Of a stretch of 64,000 bases of DNA, positions 60,633 through 64,000 are shown in pieces. The stretch spans positions 372,001 through 436,000 of the forward strand of contig JAPEIS010000006.1 of NCBI GenBank assembly GCA_029531795.1, given 5' to 3'. The stretch comes from Sclerotinia nivalis (taxonomy: Eukaryota; Ascomycota; Leotiomycetes; Helotiales; Sclerotiniaceae). The notes under the pieces were generated by a model, which saw only the letters and a program-made list of their open reading frames with translations, was not told the DNA's origin and made no database searches. A program made the position numbers and the translations under genes. Position 1 is the first letter of the stretch. The number at the start of each line of letters is the position of its first letter.

Positions 60633-63600
60633 ATGGAGGACGATGATCCTTGGAGCTGGTCGATTGACAGGGTAGTTCAAGAGTTTTGCACCGACAAACG
60701 ATCGTGGGAACTTCGGGCAGCCTCCAGCCGTTTACCAGACCCTGTGTATTTAGAGAAGGTTTTTCGGGAAAATGAAATTACGGGAGATATCCTTCTGCTC
60801 GAAATTGATGATAAGACACTGCGAGAAGATCTTCAAATATCCAAGCTTGGCTGGCGGTCTTTCATTCGATATGGAATCGAGCAACTCCGCGAAAGAAGCG
60901 CAAAATACAAGGATTGGTATACCAAAGAACGTGTTTTGGCCAATTCTGCTCTGATTCCAGAGAAATACGGTAACAGCTTGCCAAGTGTGTCGTCTCATCC
61001 CGATTTCAACTTCACCATTAATTCGACTGTGCCAATTCATATGCCAGCTGGCGTTTCTGATATCCAAAACATCCCCGGTCTGCAGCCTTTGAGACTAATA
61101 ACGGAAAATGAAGCTGAAGGGCCAAATTCCAATTCGAACCAAGCTGGCAAAGATGTGTCTGATGTATCTGGAGGCAACAAACGACGGAGAATGGATGGTG
61201 AACCTCTTCGTGAAAATCTGGACCAACCATTGGAGAGCAATCGTTCCGAAGCGCTCTTCCCAACACCCTCACTTTCTCCTAATCATTCTTCAATTGAGGA
61301 GCATGATGTTCCGAGCGGACGAATTCTCCTCAAAGCCTCAGATCATGCTTCCAATGAGGTGCAACCCAGTAAAAAGCGTAAGCGCATTGCCCCAACGCTG
61401 ATTACAACGGTCATCGACCAAACAAGAGATCGAACAATACGCACAGAGGCTGATACGGTCCGTATCTACCTCCATTCACAGCTGGATCATGGTTATCTGG
61501 GCAATTCACAGATGTCTGTAGACGACGTTTTCTATGGCAGCATTGCAGTAGGGCAGCAGATCCCTTCTGGTGAAATGGTACTTGAGTTCCAGGAACGGAG
61601 CGCTATCTCAACTGGCCGTCGTCTGTATATCCATAGCCTCATGAGACACTTCCTTCGCATCAACCCGGAAACTTTCGAGCGAAATCAAAAGACTTTGATG
61701 TCAGTTAAGCCATATCGCTTACGACTCACCCAAAAACCTTCATTCACGCTGTATCGCTCCAGTTCGGTCGATACAATCGAAGTCACCCGGCAACCATTAT
61801 CGTTGTGGCCCGAAATCAACCCAGAAGCATCTCCCGTCAATTCTTCGAAAGCTGGAAAGTCAACCTTCAGTTTTGATTCAAATGCGGAAGGTGATCTTCT
61901 GGCGAATGCTTATGATGATCCCGATGCTCTGAACAAGTACAACATGCTCAAGGAGGATGATGAAGAGCTACCATTGTATGGTGAATCTGGCTCAGAGAAT
62001 GGTTTTGACACAGAAACTTGGGAGGCCATAGATGAGGAGGCCAGGGAGATGGCTGCATACATTGAAAAGGAGAAACAAAAGAACAAATCTCTTACCCCAC
62101 AAGAGGTAGAAATAGCTGTTGATGCAGGTATCGCAGATCTTGTTTCCCAATGGCAAGAAACAAAGCTCCCCAAACGTCGCCAAAAAGCATTTCGACTCTG
62201 GACAAAGTCACGTCGGACAGGGTCAAAGCATGCAGATATCCTAAAAGCACAGCAAGATTTAAAACATCTTGTTGACAGACGCATCCCCAAACTTCGAGAG
62301 AACATAATATTGGGTCAGTGGTCAAACGAGCACCAAGTACGTCACCAAACTCGCATCATGGAAGCAAGTATTTTTGATCGAGAGGATTTAGTCTACACAA
62401 TTGCTCTTCTTCAGAAGAAGTCTCCTCCTCCGAAACTGACCACAGATATCCCTGTGAAACCTAAAAACGCTATCCTATCTGCACATGACAGTGACTCCGG
62501 AGAATCCATTCATAGCGAGTCTTCCGGAGTTGAGAGTGTTGGCGATATTGGCGATTTCGTTGTTGAAGAACTGGATCTTGCGGATGATGAGGAAGATGTA
62601 ACCATGTCTGATGACAGTCTCCCAGAAACTCTCGTGACTCCAGCTCGAGGGGTAGCTAGACCAGTTCCAAGATCTGGGTCCCTTGTGCACCATGATCAAA
62701 TTAGTGAAGGGGACCACAATGTGGCTCCATTGTCTGATGAGGAAGAACTCGGATCTCCCGAGCCAATGATGCACTCTCCTTACGATAAAGTCAAGACCGA
62801 ATCGACAGTTCCATTATCAACGTCCACACCTAAGAAGACTAGTCCTACTGTCATTGACTTGGTAACGCCAGAAAGCGATCGAGTATCCAAGTCGAAGTTA
62901 AACTTCAAACCTACAAGTCTCATCAATCCAATCATTCTTTCATCCGAGTCTGATCGAGAGCAGCATCTCTTAAGACCCGGATCAGGTTCAAATAACCCCC
63001 CATCCCTCACGACACCAGCCACTGTGTCCCGCTTTGATTATAAGACTTGGGAGGGCTCTAAAGACCGGGACCGACTCATAGTTACGGTTGTAAACAAACT
63101 TCCAAGCCACGTACAGAAGTCCCTGTTTGAGCTCATTGCGACAATGGATGACGAAACAAAGTTGCGAGCCCGTGTGGAGGAATCAATAGACCTCGGCCAC
63201 GAAACCAAGGGCTTGGATGAGCAGTTATCCATGGCATTACTGACTCTTGTCAGACTATTCTGGATTTTTATTGATTGCAAGTTTCACCTCGCAGATGACG
63301 GATGGATGCGTATTGCAGCCAGTGCAATTCGTAATGATGACTTTAGCTCCCTTAACTATTTTTATAAACTTTGCAAATCATTACAGGGTTATTTCAATCC
63401 GAAGATCCATCTTAATTTCCTTAAAGCAGAATTCCCATTAGAATCTGCGATGGTGTCTGACGACGACGAGGATGGTGAGCCTCAAGGTTCGGTCAAGAGA
63501 AAACGTAAACCCGTTAGGTAAGCTACTACACTCTGCTTGGACCATATTCTGTTCAGGGCTAATAGACGACAATAGTACAAGTGATAGTGAGGAGTTTTTT

Positions 63601-64000
63601 GAAGAGGAACAGGAGTCACCAAGCAAGAAGCCAAAGAAATTTTTTGAGGATGCAAATGCTCGGAACCTGCGAGAGCAAGATAGAGCACGAGTCACTGCCC
63701 AAGAAGAGCGCAAAAAGCAACTCCGAGCTAGACTAAAGGAATCTGACAATGTCGGAGATGTGGCATTGGACCGTCACATCATCAATGAGGGAAAATTCAA
63801 TGATCAAGGTTACATCTATGTTGATAAAGAGATCGGCAAACGCATAAAGCCTCATCAACTAGATGGCGTGAGATTCATTTGGAATCAAATTACTGCCGAT
63901 GGAAAAGCAACGCAAGGATGCCTTCTGGCCCATACTATGGGACTAGGAAAAACCATGCAAACGTTAGTATGACCAATCCTTTTCCGTCACCCGTAACTAA
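60633..64000 (+). CDS. SNF2-family ATPase with N-terminal SAM-like domain (partial)
   Basis: The window contains the N-terminal 1,091 or so residues. Exon 60633-63517 joins by a 58-nt intron (GTAAGC/TAG) to exon 63576-63962, which ends at a GTTAGT donor just after helicase motif I (AHTMGLGKTMQT); the ATPase core lies beyond the window. Residues 1-95 (beginning WSWSIDRVVQEFC, then EITGDILLLEIDDKTLREDL, then LGWRSFIRYGIEQLRE) look like a SAM domain. A long acidic, disordered part follows with SD/SE clusters and basic motifs (NKRRRMD, KKRKR). The segment before motif I (GYIYVDKEIGKRIKPHQLDG) is typical of ATRX/RAD54-like remodelers. The role is probably DNA-dependent nucleosome or protein displacement in the nucleus. 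The frame also offers an ATG at 60504 adding 43 residues of different character; I prefer 60633 because the conserved domain starts there. Confidence 0.88.

Noticed and set aside
1..64000. CRISPR array, bacterial operon or prophage
   Set aside because: Spliced eukaryotic genes throughout; the tandem repeats have no spacer structure.

Overview
The window looks like nuclear DNA of a filamentous ascomycete. Genes are split by short introns (mostly 50-100 nt) with GTRNGT-type donors and CTAAC/CTAAT branch sites. Intergenic DNA is long, AT-rich and full of microsatellites, and several families (YDR124W-like helical bundle, ERF4, fungal DUF4203, GID-complex Fyv10) are typical of Pezizomycotina. The overall style suggests a leotiomycete such as Botrytis or Sclerotinia, but that is a guess from gene style and not from any marker. 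All exon coordinates were read by eye from reading frames and splice motifs.

Left part (1-14 kb), all on the minus strand: an HSL-type alpha/beta hydrolase (409-1546), a Ser-rich multi-pass membrane protein of unknown function (2092-3629), a cytochrome P450 that appears to be a pseudogene with two frameshifts and one in-frame stop (5754-8027), and a YDR124W-like helical-bundle protein (11766-13884). Between the last two lies 3.7 kb without genes that contains an unusual G-poor, partly telomere-like repeat array.

Middle part (14-43 kb): a 7.9-kb gene-free stretch; a full-length YCF1-type ABCC transporter in 11 exons, one of them 22 nt (21754-27684, minus); a CBF1-like bHLH factor (28837-29778, minus) with a CACGTG E-box and a perfect 15-bp inverted repeat upstream; the GID/CTLH E3 ligase subunit Fyv10/Gid9 (34917-36286, plus); and an ERF4-type palmitoyltransferase subunit whose 5' end is unresolved (37882-about 39551, minus).

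Right part (43-64 kb): a large 7-TM DUF4203 protein (42942-46460, minus), mitochondrial single-strand binding protein (49363-49968, plus), a GC-rich orphan gene of unknown function (50761-52298, minus), glutathione synthetase (57371-59087, minus) and, divergent from it, the N-terminal part of a SAM-like plus SNF2 ATPase that runs off the window end (60633-64000, plus).

There is no operon-like or cluster logic. The one functional theme is thiol metabolism: glutathione synthesis (GSH2), vacuolar export of glutathione conjugates (YCF1) and a CBF1-like regulator lie within 38 kb, possibly by chance. The observations most worth a second look are the orphan gene with its GC-rich 3' half and 66-bp duplication, the P450 pseudogene, the G-poor repeat array, the YCF1 microexon, and several families of diverged direct repeats.
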